11,009 nucleotides of DNA from an uncultured Spirochaetaceae bacterium (GTDB lineage Bacteria; Spirochaetota; Spirochaetia; Treponematales; Treponemataceae), in NCBI GenBank assembly GCA_902773215.1, contig CACYDQ010000320.1, forward strand, positions 1 to 11,009. The letters run 5' to 3'. Position 1 is the stretch's first letter; each line of letters opens with the position of its first letter. The translations under genes and the position numbers were made by a program. The notes beneath the pieces are model-generated. The model was not told the origin of the DNA. It saw only the letters and a program-made list of their open reading frames with translations, and searched no databases. Below are positions 1-7,900 of this stretch, piece after piece.

Positions 1-703
1 GTTTGTGCAGCCGGTCGTGCAATGTTTCTTCCAGGCTGAACAGGGATGCGGCCTCCCTGTCGGCGAGCTTGTAGCCCTTGCTGTCAAGCTGCCCGAAGTA
101 GGCGAAGAAGCAGTCCTCCGGCCCGCCCCAGAACCGCTTGTAGCGGAAGCGGCGGAGCAGGAGCCGTATGGTGGCGGCCGTGTTCCTGAGCGACAGGCCG
201 CCGTTCCCCACCTCGCATTTCAGCATCGGCGGCATAAGCCGTTTCGCCCAGTCAAGCTCCGCAAGCTCCTTGTTGTAAAGGCTGCAATCTATTTTTCCCC
301 GCTCGAAGGTGTTCATCCATGGAGCACCCCAGTAGTCGTATCCGTAGCCCTCAATCAGTTTGAGCAGGTAAGCGGAATCCCGCAGGATGAGGGCATCCGG
401 CTGGACTATGAGGATATACTTGAAGAATATGAACCTTGTGTAGAATCGTATGCTCAGCAAAAGCTTGTTATATGCAAAGAGAGACGCGAAGCTGGCGGGG
501 TTCAGGAACAACGTTTTCGCACCAGACAGGTCGCCGTAAGCGGTCAAGTCCAGCCCCTTCGGGGCAATGAGGAATACTGCCGTACCACGCATCTTTTCCA
601 TGGTGTTCCGTATGGAAAAAAGCTCCGGCTCCTCCGGCTTTGATTTATATATGGGGATAATAACACACAGTCTGTGAGATTTGTATTCTCGCTTGTACTC
701 CAC
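1..703 (-). CDS. DUF5672 family glycan-locus protein (partial, C-terminus beyond left edge)
   Basis: The reading frame is open from about 751 to the window edge, with 234 codons from the chosen start. Seen from that start: VIIPIYK (14-20), YNKLLLS (78-84), YILIVQPDALI (96-106), DYWGAPW (123-129), VGNGGLSLR (165-173) and PEDCFF (195-200), followed by FSLE near the edge. This order is the signature of DUF5672, proteins of unproven activity that occur in glycan loci and resemble glycosyltransferases (the QPDA and PED motifs recall nucleotide-sugar and metal sites). Only a short C-terminal end should be missing. I chose GTG at 703 because a strong promoter lies just upstream (boxes at 736-741 and 713-718) inside the longer alternatives; ATG at 724 and ATG at 751 are other in-frame starts. 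No clear Shine-Dalgarno precedes any of them. The family call is firm; the enzymatic role is not known. Confidence 0.88.
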   Translation of the reverse strand, partial: MEYKREYKSHRLCVIIPIYKSKPEEPELFSIRNTMEKMRGTAVFLIAPKGLDLTAYGDLSGAKTLFLNPASFASLFAYNKLLLSIRFYTRFIFFKYILIVQPDALILRDSAYLLKLIEGYGYDYWGAPWMNTFERGKIDCSLYNKELAELDWAKRLMPPMLKCEVGNGGLSLRNTAATIRLLLRRFRYKRFWGGPEDCFFAYFGQLDSKGYKLADREAASLFSLEETLHDRLHK

Positions 704-712
704 CAGTTGTTT

Positions 713-741
713 ATTATACAGCATTGTAGGACAAACGTCAA
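713..741 (-). promoter_or_regulatory. Promoter of the DUF5672 gene
   Basis: On the minus strand TTGACG (741-736) is followed after 17 bases by a perfect TATAAT (718-713). Six bases separate the -10 box from CTG-GTG, so transcription would begin at about 706, and GTG at 703 would be within a few bases of the mRNA 5' end. This is inferred from consensus only. Confidence 0.7.
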
Positions 742-750
742 ACACACGCA

Positions 751-780
751 TTGACGGCGGCGGGAGGTCTACAGTATACT
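751..780 (+). promoter_or_regulatory. Promoter of the AAA-ATPase/nuclease gene, leaderless geometry
   Basis: TTGACG (751-756), an 18-base spacer, then TATACT (775-780). Exactly six bases (GTCCGC) follow before ATG at 787, which puts the expected transcription start on the A of the start codon. The -35 box is back to back with that of the divergent DUF5672 promoter (736-741), nine bases apart. The in-frame TTG at 751 is the -35 box and so an unlikely start codon. The -10 box lies in a 12-base perfect palindrome (771-782). Confidence 0.65.
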
Positions 781-782
781 GT
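771..782. promoter_or_regulatory. 12-base perfect palindrome over the -10 box
   Basis: ACAGTATACTGT equals its own reverse complement and contains the TATACT -10 box. The placement fits an operator for a dimeric repressor, possibly autoregulation, or a second -10 box facing left. No matching -35 box for the leftward direction was seen. The function is inferred. Confidence 0.35.
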
Positions 783-786
783 CCGC

Positions 787-2391
787 ATGAGCGAGAGACG
801 GAAGCTGCCGATTGGCATTCAGACATTCGAGGATATCCGCAAGAACAATTATGTCTACGTTGACAAGACCGAGTTTGTCGGAAAGCTGGCATACAATGGG
901 AAGCCCTACTTCCTGAGCCGTCCGCGCAGGTTCGGCAAGTCGCTCTTCCTTTCCACGCTCAGGAGCTACTTCGAGGGGCGCAGGGACCTGTTCGAGGGGC
1001 TGGCCATCTCCAGGACGGAGACCGAATGGAAGCAGTACCCGGTCTTCCACCTGGACTTCAACGTGGGCGACTACACGAGCGAGGAGAGGTTCAGGGATAC
1101 CCTTGAAAAAAAGCTTTCCGACTACGAGAAAATCTACGGCTTTGGCGGTGCCAAAACGTTGGCAGACCGCTTCAGCGACCTTCTTAGGACTGCCCATGAG
1201 AAGACCGGCCTGCAGGCGGTGGTCCTCGTGGACGAATACGACAAACCCCTTCTGAACATAATGGGCAACGAGCCTCTTTTGGATGCATACAGGGCTATGC
1301 TGAAGTCCTTTTACGGTGTCCTTAAGGGCGAGGACGCGCACATCCGTTTTGTCTTCATCACCGGGGTCACGAGATTTGACAAAGTGAGCATCTTCTCCGA
1401 CCTGAACAACCTGCGGGACATATCGCTGGCTGAAGAGTTCACCGGTATCTGTGGCATCACGCAGGATGAGCTTGAAAAAGATTTCGTCCCTGAGATTGAG
1501 AACATGAGCGAGGATAACGGGCTTTCCAAGGAAGAATGCCTTGCCGAGTTAAAGAAGAACTACGACGGCTACCATTTCTCCAAGAACGTAAAGACTGACG
1601 TATACAACCCTTTCAGTCTGTTGAACGCTTTCTCGGAGTCGGACTTCGGCAGCTACTGGTTTTCAACGGGCACGCCGACCTTTCTGACCAGGATGATGCT
1701 GGACATACAGTTCGACTACAGGCTGCTGGAAGAAGGAATTGATGTGGACACCCGCTCCCTGGAGGAATACAGGCTCAATTCAAGCGAGCCTGTCCCGCTC
1801 CTGTATCAGACGGGTTACCTGACAATCAGAAGCTACGAGAAGGAATTCAAGAGCTACACGATAGCCCTGCCGAACGAGGAAGTGAAGTACGGTATGTACA
1901 AGCGGCTGCTTCCGCTCTATGCCGGCTTTCCCAGTGATGACAGGAAAATAGAAATCGTGAGCTTCCTCAAGGAAATCCGTGCGGGCAGGGTGGACGAATT
2001 CATGGAGCGGATAAACAACATCTTCGCTTCCGCGCGTTCGCTCAGCGAACGCAACGACCTGTGCCTTGGGCACAGGTCGCAGCAGCCGACAACCCAAAAG
2101 CAGTACGAGCTGAACTGTCAGGCATTCTTCTGGCTCATCTTCAAGCTGATGGGCGAGTTCGTCCAGTGCGAGGTGCAGAACGGCAGGGGGCGGAGCGACG
2201 CAGTCGTCTGGGAGAAGGACATCATCTATGTATTCGAGTTCAAGATGGACGGCAGCGCGAAGGATGCCCTGGAACAGATAGACAGCAAGGATTACCTGGT
2301 ACCCTACAAGAACGACGGACGCAAGCTTGTCAAAGTCGGCGTGAAATACTCCAGCACAGACCGCCAGCTGACCGAGTGGATTATCGGATAA
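787..2391 (+). CDS. AAA-ATPase-like protein with C-terminal PD-(D/E)XK nuclease domain
   Basis: 534 residues, the usual size for the family that pairs an AAA-ATPase-like domain (PF09820) with a PD-(D/E)XK domain (PDDEXK_9, PF08011). Seen: the N-terminal signature LPIGIQTFEDIR with YVDKT; the family's degenerate P-loop RPRRFGKS (45-52); Walker B VVLVDEYDKP (145-154); FITGVTRFDKVSIFSDLNNL (190-209); KKNYDGYHFS (256-265); and a C-terminal nuclease core with D471 and EFK (484-486) followed by ALEQI. These proteins are multicopy in many host-associated bacteria, and their role (mobility, defence or repair) is not established. ATG 787 is chosen because the -10 box ends six bases upstream; GGGAGG at 762-767 lies about 19 bases away, too far to act as a ribosome site. 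Residues 416-431 are encoded by two adjacent perfect hairpins and seem to be an insertion relative to the family, between the ATPase part and the nuclease core. No frameshift was seen. Confidence 0.9.
   Translation: MSERRKLPIGIQTFEDIRKNNYVYVDKTEFVGKLAYNGKPYFLSRPRRFGKSLFLSTLRSYFEGRRDLFEGLAISRTETEWKQYPVFHLDFNVGDYTSEERFRDTLEKKLSDYEKIYGFGGAKTLADRFSDLLRTAHEKTGLQAVVLVDEYDKPLLNIMGNEPLLDAYRAMLKSFYGVLKGEDAHIRFVFITGVTRFDKVSIFSDLNNLRDISLAEEFTGICGITQDELEKDFVPEIENMSEDNGLSKEECLAELKKNYDGYHFSKNVKTDVYNPFSLLNAFSESDFGSYWFSTGTPTFLTRMMLDIQFDYRLLEEGIDVDTRSLEEYRLNSSEPVPLLYQTGYLTIRSYEKEFKSYTIALPNEEVKYGMYKRLLPLYAGFPSDDRKIEIVSFLKEIRAGRVDEFMERINNIFASARSLSERNDLCLGHRSQQPTTQKQYELNCQAFFWLIFKLMGEFVQCEVQNGRGRSDAVVWEKDIIYVFEFKMDGSAKDALEQIDSKDYLVPYKNDGRKLVKVGVKYSSTDRQLTEWIIG
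2034..2079. repeat. Double palindromic element inside the AAA/nuclease coding sequence
   Basis: There are two adjacent inverted repeats. 2034-2052 has 9-base arms (GCGTTCGCT and AGCGAACGC) around one base. 2055-2079 has 11-base arms (CGACCTGTGCC and GGCACAGGTCG) around TTG. Both are perfect and they are only two bases apart. They encode residues 416-431 in frame, at a place where, from memory of the family, related proteins pass directly from the 'F(F)AS' helix to the YYQ/nuclease segment. This looks like a small palindromic insertion in the manner of the Rickettsia palindromic elements; that parallel is inference. Confidence 0.6.
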
Positions 2392-2397
2392 ACTGCG

Positions 2398-2676
2398 TTA
2401 CAGGATATTCTGTACGAGCTTCAGCTTCCAGGGCTTTACGAGTACTGAACGCAACGCAGCTTCATTTTCCTTGCGGAGCGGAGCATCTGGATGAAAGGGG
2501 TTAATCTGCTTAAATTCCTCTTCGGTATAGGTTCCCCAGTTTGCAATCTGCTGGAACCATACCTCGTCTGCTTCCATTGATTCTGCAAAACGGCAAAAGT
2601 CTTCGAGTTCGCTGATGTTGTCACGCTGTACAAGGAAATGAAAGATGAGTTTCTGTATTTTGTTCGCTAGATGGAT
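2398..2676 (-). pseudogene. C-terminal fragment of a radical SAM protein (glycan-locus type)
   Basis: A 93-codon stretch open on the minus strand between TAG (2679-2677) and its own TAA (2400-2398), with no credible start. It reads FHFLVQRDNISELEDFCRFA, then ADEVWFQQIANWGTYTEEEF, then NPFHPDAPLRKE, and ends KLVQNIL. The 'F.VQ.DN..E...F...A...adeV.F..i.NWGT' pattern is typical of the C-terminal half of radical SAM proteins found beside glycan glycosyltransferases. The CxxxCxxC radical SAM motif and the whole N-terminal part are absent; the sequence upstream (about 2680-2760) does not continue it. It ends seven bases from the stop of the convergent AAA/nuclease gene. The gene looks to have been truncated by insertion or deletion. 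The family call is fairly firm; which substrate it acted on cannot be said. Confidence 0.65.
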
Positions 2677-2758
2677 CTAATACCCCGACGCTTGCGCCGG
2701 TGAGGTTCATTACCCTTAAAAACTTCGTTAATGTTTCCGCAGTCCCGGCTCGACAAAA
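2677..2758. other. Short non-coding gap between two gene remnants
   Basis: No reading frame continues either neighbour here. The minus strand holds a GC-rich inverted repeat, CCGGCGC-AA-GCGTCGG, around 2686-2701, with one G-T pair, but no T run follows, so it is a poor terminator. This is the likely junction of the rearrangement that removed the front of the radical SAM gene. Confidence 0.4.
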
Positions 2759-2989
2759 CTACAGGCGGGATTTCAATTCTGACTCGCTTATTCCCAGCTT
2801 CTCAGCGGCATCCTTCGTGGTCAGCATTCCCGACCGCACCATTTCGGCATAGGCGGAAATTCCCCCCCCTTAATACCATCCTCTCGGCCTTCCTTGATTC
2901 CGCGCTGCCTGACATCGTAATCATGAAGGTTCCATGCCAGATACTCATTCACGAACGTCTGCTCGAATTTCCTTAAACAACCGAGGTCA
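2759..2989 (-). pseudogene. Rpn/PDDEXK transposase-like C-terminal tail, frameshifted at a run of eight C (plus strand)
   Basis: On the minus strand one frame reads KFEQTFVNEYLAWNLHDYDV, then RQRGIKEGREDGIKGG, up to eight G (plus strand C, 2862-2869). After the tract the same frame soon stops, but the next frame reads AYAEMVRSGMLTTKDAAEKL followed by GISESELKSRL and a stop at 2761-2759. Nine G, or six, would join the two. The K/E/G/R-rich stretch followed by a 'MLTTKDAAEKLGIS' helix-turn-helix-like end is typical of tails of Rpn-family recombination-promoting nuclease/putative transposases. The nuclease domain is absent upstream, where a TAA (3018-3016) closes this frame, so I call it a remnant. 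The family call is from tail similarity only. Confidence 0.55.
2862..2869. repeat. Run of eight C (G on the minus strand)
   Basis: This homopolymer lies exactly where the two halves of the Rpn-type tail change frame. Such tracts slip during replication. It may be a phase-variable site or simply the place where the gene broke. Confidence 0.7.
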
Positions 2990-3343
2990 TGCCTCCGTCT
3001 GAAGCCCCTCTTCCTTTAGGAGCTTGGTCAGATACTCGCTGTCCATGCTAGTCCTGCTCAGGTCATCAATGCGACCGGACGCAATCATGCGTTTGGCAAG
3101 CGCAAGTATGTTGTTCTGGCCGCTTATAAAGCCGCCATGATGTCCCAAATCAAAGCCTCTTTTTTCTACCCTGTCAAGAACCTCACACATGGCTATTCCT
3201 CCTTCCGCCCTTGGCGGTATTTGAACTTCCTCAAAACGCCTGTCTTTCTCCAGCTCAGCAAGCCGTTCCTGTAACCTGGCATTCTGATTTTTCAGCTCTT
3301 CATTATGCTCTCCCCGCAGGAGTTTCTTGATTAACCCGCACAT
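2987..3343 (-). CDS. Hypothetical 118-residue coiled-coil protein with an Rpn-type tail; possibly a chimeric remnant
   Basis: I do not recognise this as a whole. Residues 1-38 are charged with heptad spacing (IKKLLRGEHNEELKNQNARL, then QERLAELEKD) and should form a short coiled coil, in the style of small proteins and linkers in glycan loci. From about residue 46 (PRAEGGIAMCEVLDRVEKRG) to the end it resembles C-terminal tails of Rpn-family transposase-like proteins. The start follows the stop of the methyltransferase gene (3352) by eight bases, and AAGG overlapping that stop could serve as a weak ribosome site, so the ORF may be translated as the last gene of the glycan operon. A join between a glycan gene start and a mobile-protein end is the simplest reading. 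It could also be an unrelated small gene. Confidence 0.5.
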   Translation of the reverse strand: MCGLIKKLLRGEHNEELKNQNARLQERLAELEKDRRFEEVQIPPRAEGGIAMCEVLDRVEKRGFDLGHHGGFISGQNNILALAKRMIASGRIDDLSRTSMDSEYLTKLLKEEGLQTEA

Positions 3344-3351
3344 ATTTTGCC

Positions 3352-4992
3352 TTATTTTTCCGCAGTAAAAAACAGAGCGTTGTTCCCCATAAAACCTTGG
3401 GTTGTGTCATGAGCGAGCGTTACAAAGACATTCATAAACCCGGCTTCCCTCAGATCCTGAAGAATGTCCCAGCCAAAATCATTTATACATAGGCATCCCC
3501 CTTCTGGATTTACTGGGTCTCCATGATAGCACGGCTCCTTTAAATGAAGGATCTTCCCATCCTCCATTTTTGCCCTGATGACAGTATTATCCGCGTTTGC
3601 ATGAAATGGAACATGAAAAATGAACCGACCGCCCAGTTTTAGAACGCGGAAAGCCTCGGCGAATGCTTTTTTATAATCAAATACATGCTCAAAGACATCG
3701 TTCGATATATACATATCCAGCTCGCTGTCCTCGAATGAAAGGTTCGTGACATCTTCATGGCGGATGATCTTTCTCCGTTCGTCATTTTCAGCAAGAAATT
3801 CTGAGCCGATTACATCGGGAATGAATTCCTGAATTTTCTTAAAGAAGCCCGTAACATATTCGCTCACATAAACTCTCATACCGCTTCGATAGAAGTTCTT
3901 CACGGCATTGTACATTATCCGTTGCCTTCCATTCTGCCAGCAGGTTGGACAAACCATACCTTCATTAAGACTTGTATGCGGGTTTGCGTCAGTCCAAAAA
4001 TCAACAGCGCAATTGCAGGCCATGCAGAATCCTCTGTATAGAAAATTCTCTTTCTCATTACCAAAGCGAATCTTTGCAAGAGCTAACATCTCAGAATCTT
4101 TCTTAAAACTTTCAGCATGACTCACGCAAAATTCTTCATATTCTGCCCTTGATTTGAATTTTCCGGTAAAAGAATCTTCTCCTCGAAATGCGGAGAGACG
4201 TTTAGTCAGTTGCTGGAAGTCATCACAAGGTTCAACAGAGATATTTTCTGAACGGCTTTTCTTACGTAACACGATATAATCCGACCATTCGGCGAGCAGC
4301 CACAGTCCGTAGGTCGTAATCTCCTGGTCCTCATTTGCGAATCCATAAGAAATAAGTTGCTCAGCGAGAAAACTATTAGAAATCGTACCTGATGCCACAA
4401 GCTCAAACTTCGTATCAAATTGACCGTTGAGAAATAAATTTGAAAGCTGGGTATAGTTGTAAGGATGGATATGCGTCTTGTCGTCATAGAAATTCATTGT
4501 CGATGCTTTGAAGCCATATCTCATGAAAGTTTCTCTTGAAAGTGTTGCTACCGAATTCTGATTGGGAGTCTCTATGTACATTATTCCACCTTCGGTTAAC
4601 ACCCTGCCCAATTCACTTGTAACGTGTGCGAGGTTCTCCAAATGCTCAAATACATGGGTTGAATAAATTGCATCGATAGAGTTGTCTTCAAAATCCAGTT
4701 TATCCGTATTCAAGTTCGCTATGTCAAAACGTTCATAGCGGTCGGCAAATTCACCGCGGGTCAAATCGAGACCGAACATTTTTATGTCGTTCCGGAGTGG
4801 AATACGCCAGTCTTTCCAGAATGACAGGCCGCCGTTGCTTGCGCCGATTTCCAAGAAGCGGCAATTTTCCGGGACGGACTTGAAGAATATGTATCGGGGA
4901 TGGGAAGCCCAATATGCCTCAATCAGCTGATCCCTTGAGAGAGTCACTGTTACATCTGTTCTTACCGCGCTTATATCAGTTATACCTTTCAT
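3352..4992 (-). CDS. Tandem-domain SAM-dependent methyltransferase with Cys4 knuckle
   Basis: 546 residues. The N-terminal class I methyltransferase shows motif I FLEIGASNGG (46-55), the acidic end of strand 2 at FGLDL (73-77), DAIYSTHVFEHLENL (107-121), GGIMYIETPN (135-144) and HIHPYNY (174-180). The middle carries paired cysteines C323/C326 and C348/C351 (CMAC and CPTC, followed by NGRQR), a likely zinc knuckle. The C-terminal domain keeps VIGSEFL (394-400), HEDVTNLSFEDSELDMYISN (412-431) and DVFEHV (432-437), a subtype frequent in glycan clusters; it lacks a clear glycine-rich motif I (YVSEYVTGFF stands there), as is common in that subtype. The likely role is O- or N-methylation of sugars in a surface glycan, in the cytosol. 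ATG 4992 is chosen because it overlaps the stop of the upstream gene as ATGA and is preceded by AAAGGAGA at seven bases. The region is AT-richer than its neighbours, which suggests separate ancestry. Confidence 0.88.
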   Translation of the reverse strand: MKGITDISAVRTDVTVTLSRDQLIEAYWASHPRYIFFKSVPENCRFLEIGASNGGLSFWKDWRIPLRNDIKMFGLDLTRGEFADRYERFDIANLNTDKLDFEDNSIDAIYSTHVFEHLENLAHVTSELGRVLTEGGIMYIETPNQNSVATLSRETFMRYGFKASTMNFYDDKTHIHPYNYTQLSNLFLNGQFDTKFELVASGTISNSFLAEQLISYGFANEDQEITTYGLWLLAEWSDYIVLRKKSRSENISVEPCDDFQQLTKRLSAFRGEDSFTGKFKSRAEYEEFCVSHAESFKKDSEMLALAKIRFGNEKENFLYRGFCMACNCAVDFWTDANPHTSLNEGMVCPTCWQNGRQRIMYNAVKNFYRSGMRVYVSEYVTGFFKKIQEFIPDVIGSEFLAENDERRKIIRHEDVTNLSFEDSELDMYISNDVFEHVFDYKKAFAEAFRVLKLGGRFIFHVPFHANADNTVIRAKMEDGKILHLKEPCYHGDPVNPEGGCLCINDFGWDILQDLREAGFMNVFVTLAHDTTQGFMGNNALFFTAEK

Positions 4993-7900
4993 GCGAAGTC
5001 TCCTTTGACGACATTCCATGCCGCTTCCATGCTGAAGTTCTCCTTTATGAATTCGATGCTCTTCCGGCTCATGTCCCTGAGCCTGTCGCCGTCGTCATAC
5101 AGGCGGAGGACGGCGTCCGAGAATGCTTCTGCTTCATTGTGAATGGCCGCGATGCCCTCTATTCCCTCTATGCCTTCAGCACCGATATCTGTAGTTACGA
5201 TAGGCGTCCCGTTGTAGAGGGCTTCTACCACCTTCCCCTTCACACCTGCGCCATAGCGGAGGGGAACGACGACAATCCTGCAGGAAGCATAGAGACGGGC
5301 AAGTTCCTCTTCTGTCACGAAGCCCTTGAATATGATGCCGTTCCCGTCAAGGGCCTTGATTTCGTCGGGAGCATTGGAACCGGCGATGTAAAAATCGATG
5401 GCGGAATTCTTCGCCCTGATGGAAGGGAATATTTCCCGTGCGAACCATTTGATTGCATCTACGTTCGGCGTGTGCGAAAAACCGCCGACAAACAGAATCC
5501 CGCTGCGGTCCGCCGCGTTGTACTGCACGCAAAGCTTGCTTGTGTCAAAGATATAGGCATGGATTGCCTTGACATTTATGGAAGGATCCATGTTCTTTAT
5601 TGCGCGTTCTTCCAGATATGACGGGTAGTAGACGACATCAGACTTACGCATGACATCAAGCTCCATCTGCTTGTCGTGCTCTATGTCTGGCAGAAGGTTC
5701 TGGTTGCCGGTCAGCTCGTACTCCCGCTGCATCCTGAAGAAATGGAGGTCATGCCCGTAGTACAGAATTTTGATATTCGTCTCGTTCCGTATGAAGTCAA
5801 TGTATTTTGCGGTGATGTGCGGCCTGTTCAGATACACGAAATCAATGTGTTTTTCGTGCTGCTTGATATATGAGAGAATGTTATTGCTGTACCATACCCC
5901 GTACAGGACTTCGACTCCCATCTGCAGCAACGTTGACATGTACGGTTCCATCTCCCAGCGGGCAAAGTTGTCCCCTACGAATTTTACGCAGTACCCCTGT
6001 GCCATGAACATTTTGATGTACTGGAAAGTCGTCTTGGAGCCTGCATCCTTGTCGAACGTCGGTACATAATGGTCTATGATAAGAATGACCTTCTTCCCGT
6101 AGTTCCGCTCCCGCGCCAGGAATGCGTCGCCCTCGTCGGAGTACTGCTTCTTCAGCTGCTTTGCCCACTTTGCGACGAATTTATCCCTGTTCTCCACCTG
6201 ATACTTTTTGAGCCCGCTGTCCAAATCGGTTCCGTTGGATACCCCCTCGAAATGCACGACGACGCTCTGGGGCTGGTACAGCACCTTGTAGCCGTGTTTC
6301 CGCACCTCGAACGCGAAGTCCGAGTCCTCATAGTATGCGGGCTTATACCTCTCGTCAAACCCGCCGATCTCGTCCCAGAGCGAGGATCGTATTATGATGG
6401 ATGCCCCGGAAATGTAATCGGCTTCCTTCACGTAGTTATACTCGGGCAGTTCAGGATTCTTGTCGCGCCCGTAGTTCCAGCCGCTTGCGTCGCGCCAGAT
6501 AATGCCCCCTGCTTCCTGCAGCCTGCCGTCGGGATATACCAGCTTGGAGCCGGCCATGCCGATCTTCTCGTCGCTTTCGATGAGCCTGACCAGGCTTTCA
6601 AGCCAGCCGTCCTGCACCTGGGTGTCATTGTTCAGGAAGAGGATATATTTTCCCCTGGCAAGTTTTGCGGCGCGCTTGCAGTTCATCAGGAAGCCGTGGT
6701 CCGTCTCGTTGCGGTTCACGCGTACTCCGGGAAACCAGCTCGTTATGTCCTTGGTCTCGTCCGTTGACAGGTCGTCGCCGATGATGATTTCGTACGCGAC
6801 CTTGTCTGACAGGGCAAGGATGGAGCGGATGCACTTGTATGTGTAGGCGAACTGGTTGTACACCGGTATGATGATAGACACGAGCGGATTTTCGGATACG
6901 GGCAGCTCGTGCACGGTGTAAGGCTCATCGGCAAGGAGGACCGGGCGGTATGTAATTGGCTCGGGGAGCGTCGGGTCAAATTCCGGCTTCTCTTCGGCGG
7001 CTTGGGGAGCAGGGGGCACGACGGGAGCCTTCGTGCCCTTGTGGCGGAAATTCCATATCGCGGCCCGGAGCTTTTTGGGAACAAGAAGCCTGTATACCGC
7101 GCGGACGCATCGCTTCGTAAAGCGGAGCGGCTTGGTGACCCGCCATGACTTTGACTGCAGGAATCCTTCGATCTGCTCGTTCAGGTCGCTGATTCGTTCG
7201 TCCCGTTCATGAATCTGACCGTCCTGATTGCGGAGCTGTTCATCGCGGTTACGGAGCTCTTCATCGCGGTTACGGAGCTGTTCGTCCCAGACGCGAATCT
7301 GTGCCTCCAGGGTATGGATCTGCTCGTCCCGGTCATGAACCTGCGCTTCGATATTTCGGATGTGCTCCTGAAAGCCGCATATCTGCCTGTCCAGATCCTG
7401 GATATGAAGATCCCTCTGGTGAATCTGTGAGCTGAGCTCTAAAATCTGCCGGTTGCAGTCCTGGAGCAGCCTGTCCTTTTCACTGATCCGCCCGTTGAGT
7501 TCCCGCTCGCTTTCTATGAGCTGCGTTATGTGTCCGTTCTTGTTGTTCAGTTCGGCCGATAAAATGTCAAATTCCCTGCTCATATTCCTATAGTTCCAGT
7601 TCTCTGTCCTCAGTTTTCGAATGATATCTTTTGCGGCGAAAATTTCCTGTGTCCTGCCGCCAGGTTTCTTGTCACGGACACAAAGCATTTCCTGAAAGCG
7701 GGAGGCATACATTTCTTCCGCGCGTGAATTCTCCCTGTTCCTTTCTGCGAGCGTTTCTTTCAGCTGCCCGTATTCCGATGAAATTACCCGGATTGCGGCG
7801 GCAAGTTCGTTTTTGTCGCCCGCAAGCAGGTCGGTCCTGCCAATGCGGCTCCGCAGCATTCCCTCAACTTTTTCGGTCATGGAGAAAGACCCCGCGCTTC

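Noticed and set aside
471..490. Apparent frameshift in the DUF5672 gene after FASL
   Set aside because: On re-reading the bases, the frame continues as FASLFAYNKLLLS without a break.
5..643. A long plus-strand reading frame opposite the DUF5672 gene
   Set aside because: The minus-strand frame carries clear DUF5672 motifs throughout; the plus frame shows none and is its mirror.
751..786. TTG at 751 as start of the AAA/nuclease gene with GGGAGG as ribosome site
   Set aside because: The TTG is the -35 box, and GGGAGG is downstream of it and about 19 bases before ATG 787, too far to serve either start.
2686..2701. GC-rich hairpin as a rho-independent terminator
   Set aside because: The loop is two bases, one pair is G-T, and no T run follows.
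6069..6767. Plus-strand reading frames of up to about 230 codons opposite the GT2 and FrhB parts
   Set aside because: They mirror a minus-strand gene with recognisable motifs and have no motifs of their own; GC-rich coding DNA often leaves such shadows.
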